Shown: positions 47,234-54,365 of the stretch, piece after piece | Numbering within the stretch: the first letter of the stretch is position 1 | How the letters are laid out: every line of letters begins with the position of its first letter | Assembly (NCBI GenBank): GCA_902462065.1 | Contig: CABQAK010000003.1 | Span: forward strand, 1-64,000 | From: an uncultured Collinsella sp. | GTDB taxonomy: Bacteria; Actinomycetota; Coriobacteriia; Coriobacteriales; Coriobacteriaceae | DNA length: 64,000 nucleotides | Direction of reading: 5' to 3' | The notes under the pieces: model-generated | The model's database searches: none | Seen by the model: the letters and a program-made list of their open reading frames with translations, nothing else | Told to the model about the DNA's origin: nothing | Program-made: the position numbers and the translations under genes

Positions 47234-48967
47234 ATGGCTACAGAAAAGTCTTCTTCGCGTTCATGGATGTCCGACGCCGCAATCTATCAGATCTACCCGC
47301 GCTCGTTTAAGGATTCGACTGGTTCGGGTCTGGGCGATATCGCGGGCATTACCCAGCAGATGGACTATCTTGAGCAGCTGGGTATCGAGGCTATCTGGCT
47401 GAGCCCGTTTTACCCATCGCCTCTTGTCGATGGTGGCTATGATGTGGCGGACTACTGCGATGTCGACCCACGTCTCGGCTCGCTTGACGACTTCGATGAC
47501 ATGATCGCTGCGGCTCACGCGCGCGGCATCAAGGTCATCGTCGACATCGTGCCTAACCATTCATCCAACCAGCACCCCTGGTTCAAAGCCGCTCTTGCCG
47601 CCGGCCCCGGATCGCCCGAGCGCGCCCGTTATATCTTTCGCGATGGTCGCGGCGAACATGGCGAGCTGCCTCCCACCAATTGGAATGCCAACTTTGGCGG
47701 CCCCGCCTGGACGCGTGTTGCGGACGGTCAGTGGTATCTGCACATGTTTACGCCCGAGCAGCCGGACTTTGACTGGTCGTGCCCCGAGGTTCATGCGTTC
47801 TTTTGCGACGTCCTGGCGTTTTGGAGCGATCGAGGCGTCGATGGCTTTCGCATTGATGTGGCGCACGGTCTCGCCAAGGACCTCGACCGCGATGACCTCG
47901 ACCGGTGGCATCTTGCCGAGGGCGATGACATGGTTGACGACGGCATCCATCCGCTGTGGGACCGCAACGAGGTCCACGAGATCTATCGCGAGTGGCGTCG
48001 CGTGTTCGACCGCTATAACCCGCCGCGCAGCGCCGTTGCCGAGGCGTGGGTGCTGCCCGAGCGCCAGTATCTTTACGCGCGCCCCAGCGAGCTTGGCCAG
48101 ACATTCAACTTTGAGTTCGCCAAGGCCATTTGGACCTATGATGACATGCACGCTGCAATCGAGGAGGGCTTGAAGGCGGCCATCGAATCCGATTCCGCCT
48201 CGACCTGGGTACTCTCCAACCATGACGTGCCGCGCGTGGCGACACGCTATGCCCTGCCGCAAATCAAGGCGACGCGCTACCATCAGATTGCGCTCGACTG
48301 GCTCTTACGCGACGGGTCGTCTTATGACGAGGACCGTGAACTCGGCGAGCGCCGCGCGCGGGCGGCCCTTTTGCTTGAGCTGGCGCTTCCGGGCTCGGCA
48401 TACGTGTATCAGGGTGAGGAACTCGGCCTTTTTGAGGTGGCTGACATTCCGTGGGCTGCACTCGAAGATCCCAGTGCGACCAATACGCACGGACCGAAGC
48501 TCGAGAAGGGGCGCGACGGCTGTCGTGTGCCCCTGCCGTGGGTGGCGGCGGACGATCCCGCGCATGGCGGATCGTTTGGGTTTTCGCCGGCAGACGCTGA
48601 TGCGGCGCCCCATCTGCCGCAGCCTGCATGGTTTTCCGATTTCGCTGTCGATAGGGAAGAAGCGGACCCGACATCGATGCTTGCGCTCTATCGTGACGCC
48701 CTCTGGCTGCGGCGCAAGCTGCGCGGGCGCGCCAACGATCTTGCGTGGCTCGATCTTGACGGGCGCACTGGCCTTGCGGATGGTGCCGAGGGCACTGAGG
48801 GCGGCGTCATCGCCTATCGCCGCGATAACGGCTGGGCGTGTGTGTCGAACTTCGGTGCAGCACCTGTGGAGCTGCCGGCGGGCAGGGTTCTGCTCACCTC
48901 ATCACCGCTTGCAGACGGCAGGCTCACGCAGGACAGCTCTGCCTGGATCATGCTCGGCGAGATGTAG
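47234..48967 (+). CDS. GH13 alpha-glucosidase
   Basis: A cytosolic glycoside hydrolase acting on maltose/isomaltose-type oligosaccharides. All four GH13 regions are present: DIVPNHSS, GFRIDVAH with nucleophile Asp208, VAEAW with acid/base Glu270, and SNHD with Asp331. GGPAWTR and MFTPEQPDFDWSCPEV match actinobacterial alpha-glucosidases. It has 577 residues and no signal peptide. An open frame runs back through the tRNA genes, but ATG at 47234 with AAGGGAG upstream is the real start. Linkage specificity cannot be read from sequence. Confidence 0.88.
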   Translation: MATEKSSSRSWMSDAAIYQIYPRSFKDSTGSGLGDIAGITQQMDYLEQLGIEAIWLSPFYPSPLVDGGYDVADYCDVDPRLGSLDDFDDMIAAAHARGIKVIVDIVPNHSSNQHPWFKAALAAGPGSPERARYIFRDGRGEHGELPPTNWNANFGGPAWTRVADGQWYLHMFTPEQPDFDWSCPEVHAFFCDVLAFWSDRGVDGFRIDVAHGLAKDLDRDDLDRWHLAEGDDMVDDGIHPLWDRNEVHEIYREWRRVFDRYNPPRSAVAEAWVLPERQYLYARPSELGQTFNFEFAKAIWTYDDMHAAIEEGLKAAIESDSASTWVLSNHDVPRVATRYALPQIKATRYHQIALDWLLRDGSSYDEDRELGERRARAALLLELALPGSAYVYQGEELGLFEVADIPWAALEDPSATNTHGPKLEKGRDGCRVPLPWVAADDPAHGGSFGFSPADADAAPHLPQPAWFSDFAVDREEADPTSMLALYRDALWLRRKLRGRANDLAWLDLDGRTGLADGAEGTEGGVIAYRRDNGWACVSNFGAAPVELPAGRVLLTSSPLADGRLTQDSSAWIMLGEM

Positions 48968-49017
48968 GGGCCTCTTGCGGCGAGTTTGCGTTTGCCTGCG
49001 CCTTCCGTGGTGGCTGA

Positions 49018-49042
49018 TGTCCTCGCGAGGTTCGCGAGGGCG
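49018..49042 (+). terminator. hairpin after the alpha-glucosidase gene
   Basis: CCTCGCGA / TCGCGAGG with a 3-base loop, about 50 bases after the stop; no T-run. It directly precedes the next tRNA promoter. Confidence 0.4.
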
Positions 49043-49049
49043 TCGCAAA

Positions 49050-49095
49050 ACTTTTTAAAAAAGTTCTTGCATAGGATGCGGGTATCACGTAAGAT
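49050..49095 (+). promoter_or_regulatory. promoter of the tRNA Gly-Val unit
   Basis: ACTTTTT-AAAAAAGT (49050-49064), then -35 TTGCAT (49067-49072), a 17-base spacer and -10 TAAGAT (49090-49095). Third instance of the shared tRNA promoter layout. Confidence 0.78.
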
Positions 49096-49107
49096 TAATC
49101 CTCGTAA

Positions 49108-49183
49108 GCGGACATGGCTCAGTTGGTAGAGCACAACCTTGCCAAGGTTGGGGTCGCGGGTTCGAGCCCCGTTGTCCGCTCCA
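49108..49183 (+). tRNA. tRNA-Gly (anticodon GCC), copy 3
   Basis: Identical in sequence to the two other copies, 76 nt including CCA, anticodon loop TTGCCAA. It is followed by tRNA-Val after 3 bases. Confidence 0.97.
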
Positions 49184-49186
49184 TTT

Positions 49187-49261
49187 GGGCGTTTAGCTCA
49201 GGGGGAGAGCGCTTCCCTGACACGGAAGAGGTCAGAAGTTCAAATCTTCTAACGCCCACCA
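49187..49261 (+). tRNA. tRNA-Val (anticodon GAC)
   Basis: GGGCGTT pairs with AACGCCC; anticodon stem-loop CTTCC-CTGACAC-GGAAG reads GAC; discriminator A and encoded CCA. 75 nt. Confidence 0.97.
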
Positions 49262-49269
49262 AATGTTCG

Positions 49270-49308
49270 CAGCTCAGAGGCTATGTCCTCTGGGCTGTTT
49301 TGTTTTTT
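49270..49308 (+). terminator. terminator of the tRNA Gly-Val unit
   Basis: CAGCTCAGAGG / CCTCTGGGCTG (11 bp with one G-T pair), followed by a long T-run. Confidence 0.9.
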
Positions 49309-49353
49309 TGCCACCAAGCACACCACCATATATTGATCCAAGGTCTGTACGCG

Positions 49354-49404
49354 ATGGTCTTCGCATCCCGTAGAGGTCCGGCAGATTGCATACGTCCTGG
49401 CTGA
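49354..49404 (+). CDS. orphan short leader peptide with RR-x-P-x-x-C-I-R-P pattern
   Basis: A 16-codon frame encodes MVFASRRGPADCIRPG in the otherwise gene-free stretch 49309-49884. Its pattern RRxPxxC(I/L)RP is shared with the leader peptide before metY at 62428. A -10-like TATATT (49329-49334) lies 20 bases upstream, with TTTGCC 16 bases before it, but the ribosome site (AAGG) is weak and distant. TGACC / GGTCA with a T-rich tail follows the stop (49408-49440), a possible attenuator. The nearest downstream gene is nrdD, 480 bases away and behind its own promoter. Confidence 0.5.
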   Translation: MVFASRRGPADCIRPG

Positions 49405-49611
49405 TCGTGACCGCAACATGTTGGTCAAGCATAATCTTTTGGATTCTTTTGGCGTGAGTGGCTTGGTTTTGGTAGGATTTGTCAGCGGCTTGACTAAGGG
49501 GGTTTTATAACTGCCATGCAGGTAGCCGTGTTGGTAACGTTTTACCGACTTGCCAAGAACCCCTCATAATTAATGCGTCTGCAAAATGACCAATTGCTTT
49601 GACCTGCTGAA

Positions 49612-49627
49612 ACACTATATGTTGTGT
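49612..49627. promoter_or_regulatory. NrdR box upstream of nrdD
   Basis: ACACTATATGTTGTGT matches the NrdR operator consensus ACACWATATATWGTGT at 15 of 16 positions. NrdR is the ATP/dATP-responsive repressor of ribonucleotide reductase genes. It abuts the -35 of the promoter below. A weaker partner may start at 49646, though the spacing (34) is not the usual 31-32. Confidence 0.75.
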
Positions 49628-49657
49628 TTGAACTAAAAAAAGAATACAGGATATAGA
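49628..49657 (+). promoter_or_regulatory. promoter of nrdDG
   Basis: -35 TTGAAC (49628-49633) and -10 TATAGA (49652-49657) with an 18-base spacer. It predicts a 5' untranslated region of about 220 bases before nrdD. Confidence 0.6.
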
Positions 49658-49681
49658 TGCGTCTTTGTCGTATGATAGATG

Positions 49682-49760
49682 GCGGACAGAGAACGAAGAC
49701 CTTATTCGTCCCATTTGGACACGCCTTTGAGCCGCTTAATCGGCCGCGAGGATTGTCCGC
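49682..49760 (+). ncRNA. structured, tRNA-like 5' leader of nrdD (candidate)
   Basis: GCGGACA (49682-49688) pairs with TGTCCGC (49754-49760), the same 7-bp helix as the acceptor stem of the tRNA-Gly genes here. Between them CGAA / TTCG, GTCC-CATTT-GGAC and GCCG-CTTAAT-CGGC can fold as side hairpins, although the first two compete slightly. No known riboswitch class was recognised. Confidence 0.35.
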
Positions 49761-49884
49761 ATGAGGACTTATGGTTTATCGAGAACACAGATTGCGCGAC
49801 GGCGCCGCAAGACAGGGGCAAGCCCTGCCGGGCATCGTTTGGCTCTGAAGCGCAATGAGGCTACGACGCGAAAGAGGCAAGAGG

Positions 49885-52107
49885 ATGAAGATCATCAAGC
49901 GCAGCGGCACCGAGGTTGTCTTTGACATCGATAAGATCGTCAATGCCATCCGCGCCGCAAACTTGGAGGTCGAGGAGAGCTCTCGTCTTACCGACCGCCA
50001 GGTGGTTTATGCGGCGCAAAACGTCGCCGAGGCATGCGAGAACGCGGGCCACACTGTTTCGGTCGAGGAGATTCAGGATTTGGTCGAGGACGAGATCATG
50101 CGTCTCGACTGCTACGAGGTTGCCCGCCACTACATCATCTATCGCTATGTTCAGAGCCTGAAGCGCCAGAAGAACACGACCGATGACAAGATCCTGTCGT
50201 TGATTGAGTGCAATAACGAAGAGGTTAAGCAGGAGAACTCCAACAAGAACCCGACCGTCAACTCCGTTCAGCGCGACTATATGGCCGGCGAGATTTCCAA
50301 GGACCTGACCCAGCGCGTGCTGCTGCCCCAGGAGATCGTGGATGCCCATAATGAGGGCCTGATCCATTTCCACGATTCGGATTACTTTGCCCAGCACATG
50401 CACAACTGCGATCTGGTGAACCTGGAGGACATGCTCCAGAACGGCACTGTTATCTCGGGTACGCTGATTGAGAAGCCGCACAGCTTCTCGACCGCCTGCA
50501 ACATCGCGACGCAGATCATCGCTCAGGTTGCTTCCTCCCAGTACGGTGGCCAGTCGATTTCGCTGACCCATCTTGCCCCGTTCGTCGAGGTGAGCCGTCA
50601 AAAGATTCGCGGCGAGGTCGCCCGCGAGCTCGAGGAGCTCGGCGTTTCCGCATCTCCCGAAAAGGTCCGCGAGGTTGTTGAGGACCGCCTGCGTGACGAG
50701 ATCCGTCGCGGCGTTCAGACGATTCAGTATCAGGTCGTGACCCTTATGACCACCAACGGCCAGGCGCCGTTCGTGACGGTCTTCATGTATCTTAACGAGG
50801 CCCGTACGCCTCAGGAGAAGCACGACCTTGCCATGATCGTGGAGGAGACGCTTCGCCAGCGCTACGAGGGCGTTAAGAACGAGGCCGGCGTGTGGATTAC
50901 CCCGGCATTCCCCAAGCTCATCTATGTACTCGAGGACGATAACGTTCACGAGAATTCCCCGTACTTCTACCTGACCCAGCTGGCTGCTAAGTGCACCGCC
51001 AAGCGCATGGTGCCCGACTACATCTCCGAGAAGAAGATGCGCGAGCTCAAGCTGTCGAAGGGCGAGACCGCGGGCAACGGCGACTGCTATACCTGCATGG
51101 GTTGCCGCAGCTTCCTGACGCCCGACCGCTCCGGTAACGGATTTAACAACGTGGCCAACGCGCTGAACTATGACCCGAACAAGCCCAAGTACTACGGTCG
51201 CTTTAACCAGGGCGTTGTGACCATCAACCTGCCCGATGTCGCGCTGAGCTCGCATCAGGACATGGACAAGTTCTGGAAGATCTTCGACGAGCGCCTTGAG
51301 CTGTGCCACCGCGCCCTGCTGTGCCGTCATGAGCGTCTGATGGGTACGCTTTCGGATGCCGCACCGATTCTTTGGCAGTACGGCGCCCTCGCCCGCCTGA
51401 AGAAGGGCGAGACGATCGACAAGCTGCTCGTGGGCGGTTACTCCACCATTAGTCTGGGTTATGCCGGCCTGTACGAGTGCGTCAAGTACATGACGGGCCA
51501 CAGCCACACCGAGAAGGAAGGCACGCCCTTTGCCATGGCCGTCATGCAGCGCATGAACGACAAGTGCGCGGAGTGGAAGGCCGAAAGCGATATTGACTTC
51601 TCGCTGTACGGTACCCCGCTTGAGTCGACGACCTACAAGTTCGCCAAGTGCCTGCAGCGCCGTTTTGGCATTATCCCGGGCGTGACGGACAAGGGCTACA
51701 TTACTAACAGCTATCACGTCCACGTGTCCGAGGAGATCGATGCCTTCGATAAGCTTAAGTTCGAGGGTATGTTCCAGCAGCTTTCGCCGGGCGGCGCCAT
51801 CTCCTACGTCGAAGTTCCCAACATGCAGGACAATCTCAAGGCTGTCATTCGCGTGATGCAGTACATCTACGACAACATCATGTACGCCGAGCTCAACACC
51901 AAGAGCGACTACTGCCAGGTGTGCGGCTACGACGGCGAGATTAAGATTGTCGAGGACGATGGCAAGCTGGTGTGGGAGTGCCCCAATTGCGGCAATCGTG
52001 ACCAGGAGAAGATGAATGTCGCCCGTCGCACGTGCGGTTACATCGGTACCCAATTCTGGAACCAGGGCCGAACCGAGGAGATCCGCGACCGCGTGCTGCA
52101 TCTCTAA
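49885..52107 (+). CDS. nrdD: anaerobic ribonucleoside-triphosphate reductase
   Basis: The class III, oxygen-sensitive glycyl-radical enzyme that makes deoxynucleotides. The N-terminal ATP-cone (MKIIKRSGTEVVFDIDKIV) senses ATP/dATP. The catalytic barrel follows, and near the C-terminus is a four-Cys zinc site (CQVCGYDGE, CPNCGNR). The glycyl-radical motif RTCGYIG puts the radical on Gly718. ATG at 49885 is chosen (GAGG at 49874-49877); a longer in-frame start at 49855 is possible. NrdG, its activase, is the next gene. An NrdR box and promoter lie upstream. Confidence 0.95.
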   Translation: MKIIKRSGTEVVFDIDKIVNAIRAANLEVEESSRLTDRQVVYAAQNVAEACENAGHTVSVEEIQDLVEDEIMRLDCYEVARHYIIYRYVQSLKRQKNTTDDKILSLIECNNEEVKQENSNKNPTVNSVQRDYMAGEISKDLTQRVLLPQEIVDAHNEGLIHFHDSDYFAQHMHNCDLVNLEDMLQNGTVISGTLIEKPHSFSTACNIATQIIAQVASSQYGGQSISLTHLAPFVEVSRQKIRGEVARELEELGVSASPEKVREVVEDRLRDEIRRGVQTIQYQVVTLMTTNGQAPFVTVFMYLNEARTPQEKHDLAMIVEETLRQRYEGVKNEAGVWITPAFPKLIYVLEDDNVHENSPYFYLTQLAAKCTAKRMVPDYISEKKMRELKLSKGETAGNGDCYTCMGCRSFLTPDRSGNGFNNVANALNYDPNKPKYYGRFNQGVVTINLPDVALSSHQDMDKFWKIFDERLELCHRALLCRHERLMGTLSDAAPILWQYGALARLKKGETIDKLLVGGYSTISLGYAGLYECVKYMTGHSHTEKEGTPFAMAVMQRMNDKCAEWKAESDIDFSLYGTPLESTTYKFAKCLQRRFGIIPGVTDKGYITNSYHVHVSEEIDAFDKLKFEGMFQQLSPGGAISYVEVPNMQDNLKAVIRVMQYIYDNIMYAELNTKSDYCQVCGYDGEIKIVEDDGKLVWECPNCGNRDQEKMNVARRTCGYIGTQFWNQGRTEEIRDRVLHL

Positions 52108-52118
52108 TAACCATCCCA

Positions 52119-52256
52119 GGCCGCCCCGTAGCGAGGCCCCGGACCTTTACTCGCTATTTCGGACAGTCCTGGCTCACGACGGAGGCGCCACTGGCGCCTC
52201 CTGTTCGTGCGGAACTCATATCGAGCAAAGGTCCGGGGCCTCGCTACGGGGCGGCC
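52119..52256 (+). repeat. long nested inverted-repeat hairpin after nrdD
   Basis: A perfect 30-bp outer inverted repeat (52119-52148 with 52227-52256). Partial pairing continues inward (CTCGcTAT / ATAtCGAG), then CACGA / TCGTG, and finally a perfect GGAGGCGC-CACTG-GCGCCTCC (52181-52201). It starts 11 bases after the nrdD stop and has no T-run. Confidence 0.8.
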
Positions 52257-52434
52257 AAGTTGACGTAGCTGAGATGCAGCGCGCGGTCTGCTCACCCCTC
52301 GAAGTTCTTAGTGGAAATGAGTTGACTTGCAGCAACGCTTTGCTTGCGATGACGGTTGAGCTGCAACAAAGTATTTATTGGACCTTGAACCCTATACTCG
52401 ATGTTCGCTTCGTTCATTGAGTTACCCTTTGCAT

Positions 52435-52518
52435 GAGGCCGGGACATATCGTCCCGCCCGCAGTTTCGCAGGCCGAAGGCCGAGAATGTTTGAGGACGGG
52501 ATGATATGTCCCGGCCTC
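52435..52518 (+). repeat. nested inverted-repeat hairpin before nrdG
   Basis: A 22-bp outer stem (52435-52456 with 52497-52518) with a single G-T pair, tipped by GGCC-GAA-GGCC (52471-52481). It ends about 15 bases before the nrdG start and touches the region of its ribosome site. Stretch 52257-52434 shows only a lone TATACT (52393-52398) and a TTGCAGC / GCTGCAA pair. Confidence 0.75.
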
Positions 52519-52533
52519 CCGGGAGAGTTACCT

Positions 52534-53115
52534 ATGAACTACGCGAACATAAAGTATTTCGACATTGCTGATGGGGAAGGCGTTCGTACTTCTCTGTTTG
52601 TGAGCGGGTGCCGTCGTGGGTGCAAGAATTGCTTTAACTCTGTTGCGTGGGACTTTGCTGCGGGCGAGTCCTTTGATCGCACCGTCGAGGACAAGATTAT
52701 CGAGAGCCTCGATCATCCCTTTATTGACGGCCTGACGATTCTGGGCGGCGAACCTATGGAGCCCGAGAATCAGGCGGGACTCGTTGAGTTTGTCGAGCGC
52801 GTTCGTGCCGCTTATCCTGCGGGGTCAGGAAAGACCATTTGGTGTTTTACCGGCGACGTGCTCGAGGAGCTTATGCCAGGTGGTCGTCACCATACCGAGG
52901 TCACGGACCGTATCCTTGCCTGCCTCGATATGTTGGTGGATGGCCCGTTTGTTCAGGATCTGTACGATATCTCATTGCGCTTTAGGGGCTCGAGTAACCA
53001 GCGTGTGATTGATATGAACGCTACGCGCGACCGTGCTGAGCGCGAGGGCGTTGCGCTTTGTGATGCGGTTGAACTTTGGCGTGATGATCCGGTCTATTCG
53101 ACCCATACTATGTAG
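52534..53115 (+). CDS. nrdG: anaerobic ribonucleotide reductase-activating protein
   Basis: A radical-SAM activase that installs the glycyl radical on NrdD. The CRRGCKNCFN motif (CxxxCxxC) ligates the [4Fe-4S] cluster, and LTILGGEPMEPENQ is the SAM-binding GGE motif. ATG at 52534 follows GGAGAG; the longer open frame from 52378 runs through the hairpin and is not used. At 193 residues it is a normal NrdG. Its separation from nrdD by 426 bases with two large hairpins is unusual for this pair. Confidence 0.93.
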   Translation: MNYANIKYFDIADGEGVRTSLFVSGCRRGCKNCFNSVAWDFAAGESFDRTVEDKIIESLDHPFIDGLTILGGEPMEPENQAGLVEFVERVRAAYPAGSGKTIWCFTGDVLEELMPGGRHHTEVTDRILACLDMLVDGPFVQDLYDISLRFRGSSNQRVIDMNATRDRAEREGVALCDAVELWRDDPVYSTHTM

Positions 53116-53181
53116 CTTGTGGTCGATGCCAAAGGGCGTGGTACCATAGCGCTAACGTGAAATCGGAAAAGTGAGGCCCAG

Positions 53182-53739
53182 ATGGTCGATCAGGAAAAAG
53201 TCGAGGCCGCCATTAAGCTGTTGCTTGAGGGCATAGGCGAGGACCCAACTCGTGAGGGCCTGCTGGAGACCCCGGCGCGCGTTGCCCGTATGTATGGTGA
53301 GATCGCCGGCGGTATGGACCAGAGTGCCGAGGAGCACCTGTCCAAAACCTTTGCCGTCGCCTCGAACGACTTGGTTATCGAGCGCGACATCACGTTTTAC
53401 TCGCTGTGCGAGCATCATCTGCTGCCGTTTTATGGCAAGGCCGCCATTGGTTATATTCCTAACGGTCGGGTGGCTGGGCTTTCCAAGCTCGCCCGTACGG
53501 TCGAGGTTTATGCCCGCCGTCTGCAGCTGCAGGAGCAGCTGTGTGCACAGGTTGCCGATGCCCTTATGGATTATCTTGCTCCCCAAGGAGCGATCGTACT
53601 GATGGAAGCCGAGCATATGTGCATGACCATGCGCGGCGTGCAAAAACCCGGTACCAAGACCGTAACGCTTGCTCGTCGCGGCGTCTTTGAGACCGATCCG
53701 TCGCTCGAGGAGCGATTCTTTAGGATGCTGGGTCGCTAA
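53182..53739 (+). CDS. folE: GTP cyclohydrolase I
   Basis: First step of folate (pterin) synthesis, GTP to 7,8-dihydroneopterin triphosphate. Motifs: [36 protein letters not shown] with the zinc-binding Cys and His, [10 protein letters not shown], and [13 protein letters not shown] with the second zinc Cys. The 185 residues are typical of the FolE1 type. Two bases separate it from the HD-domain gene and folB is next but one, so this is a small folate operon. Confidence 0.96.
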   Translation: MVDQEKVEAAIKLLLEGIGEDPTREGLLETPARVARMYGEIAGGMDQSAEEHLSKTFAVASNDLVIERDITFYSLCEHHLLPFYGKAAIGYIPNGRVAGLSKLARTVEVYARRLQLQEQLCAQVADALMDYLAPQGAIVLMEAEHMCMTMRGVQKPGTKTVTLARRGVFETDPSLEERFFRMLGR

Positions 53740-53741
53740 CC

Positions 53742-54323
53742 ATGAGAGTCGTCAACGACTTTGCATCGAAGACCGATGAGGGAACGCCTCGTCGCGGCTT
53801 TATGGCTTCGGGCCTGACTCCCTTTGGTGCCATGCTTCGCATTGATTACATCTGTGCCAACGGACTGTTCCGGCGGCATCTGGGCAACATTGCGCAGTTG
53901 GAATCGGGGCGCATCTTTTGCCGCCACGGTATTGACCATCTGCTGGATGTCGCGCGCATTATGTGGATTAAGAATCTTGAGGAGCAGCTCGGATTTGATC
54001 GAGAGGTCATCTATGCCACGGCGCTTCTTCACGATATCGGCAAAGATGAACAGTATGAATCGGGTATATCCCATGATGTTGCAAGCGAACGCGTTGCTGA
54101 TGCGATCCTCGGCGGCATGTCCGATGATGTGGCGTTTGAGCCGGCCGATGCCGCAGCCATTAAGACGGCCATTCTGGGCCATCGAAAGCTGCGCGTGAAC
54201 AGCCAACCGCTTGAGCGTCTGCTCTATGCAGCCGACAAAGCGTCGCGCGCCTGCTTTGCATGCCCCGCGCGCAATGCTTGCAACTGGAGCGATGATAAAA
54301 AGAACCTGTCGATTCGCGTGTAG
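53742..54323 (+). CDS. HD-domain phosphohydrolase in folate operon
   Basis: A 193-residue HD-superfamily metal-dependent phosphohydrolase of unknown substrate. The metal site is seen in CRHGIDHLLDVARI, LLHDIGKDEQYESGISHD and the following His/Asp positions. The C-terminus has a short Cys-containing tail (ACFACPARNACNW), an unusual CxxC...C cluster. It starts 2 bases after folE and precedes folB by 42 bases, so it may supply the phosphatase or pyrophosphatase step between the FolE product and dihydroneopterin; that is inferred from position only. Confidence 0.72.
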   Translation: MRVVNDFASKTDEGTPRRGFMASGLTPFGAMLRIDYICANGLFRRHLGNIAQLESGRIFCRHGIDHLLDVARIMWIKNLEEQLGFDREVIYATALLHDIGKDEQYESGISHDVASERVADAILGGMSDDVAFEPADAAAIKTAILGHRKLRVNSQPLERLLYAADKASRACFACPARNACNWSDDKKNLSIRV

Positions 54324-54365
54324 TTAGTTGCGCGGTCGGGGTTCTAAACGAAGGAGACGATCGCG

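Noticed and set aside
52119..52256. Invertible promoter (inverton) flanked by inverted repeats
   Set aside because: The segment between the arms is under 80 bases and is itself self-complementary, with no promoter, and no recombinase gene is in the window.
52261..52420. A 48-codon frame (MQRAVCSPLEV) between the two nrd hairpins
   Set aside because: It has no ribosome site and no recognisable features, and its end lies in unremarkable sequence.
27292..52518. Nested hairpins as a single MITE or REP family
   Set aside because: The arm sequences of the six elements are mutually unrelated, so a common transposable origin is not supported within this window.
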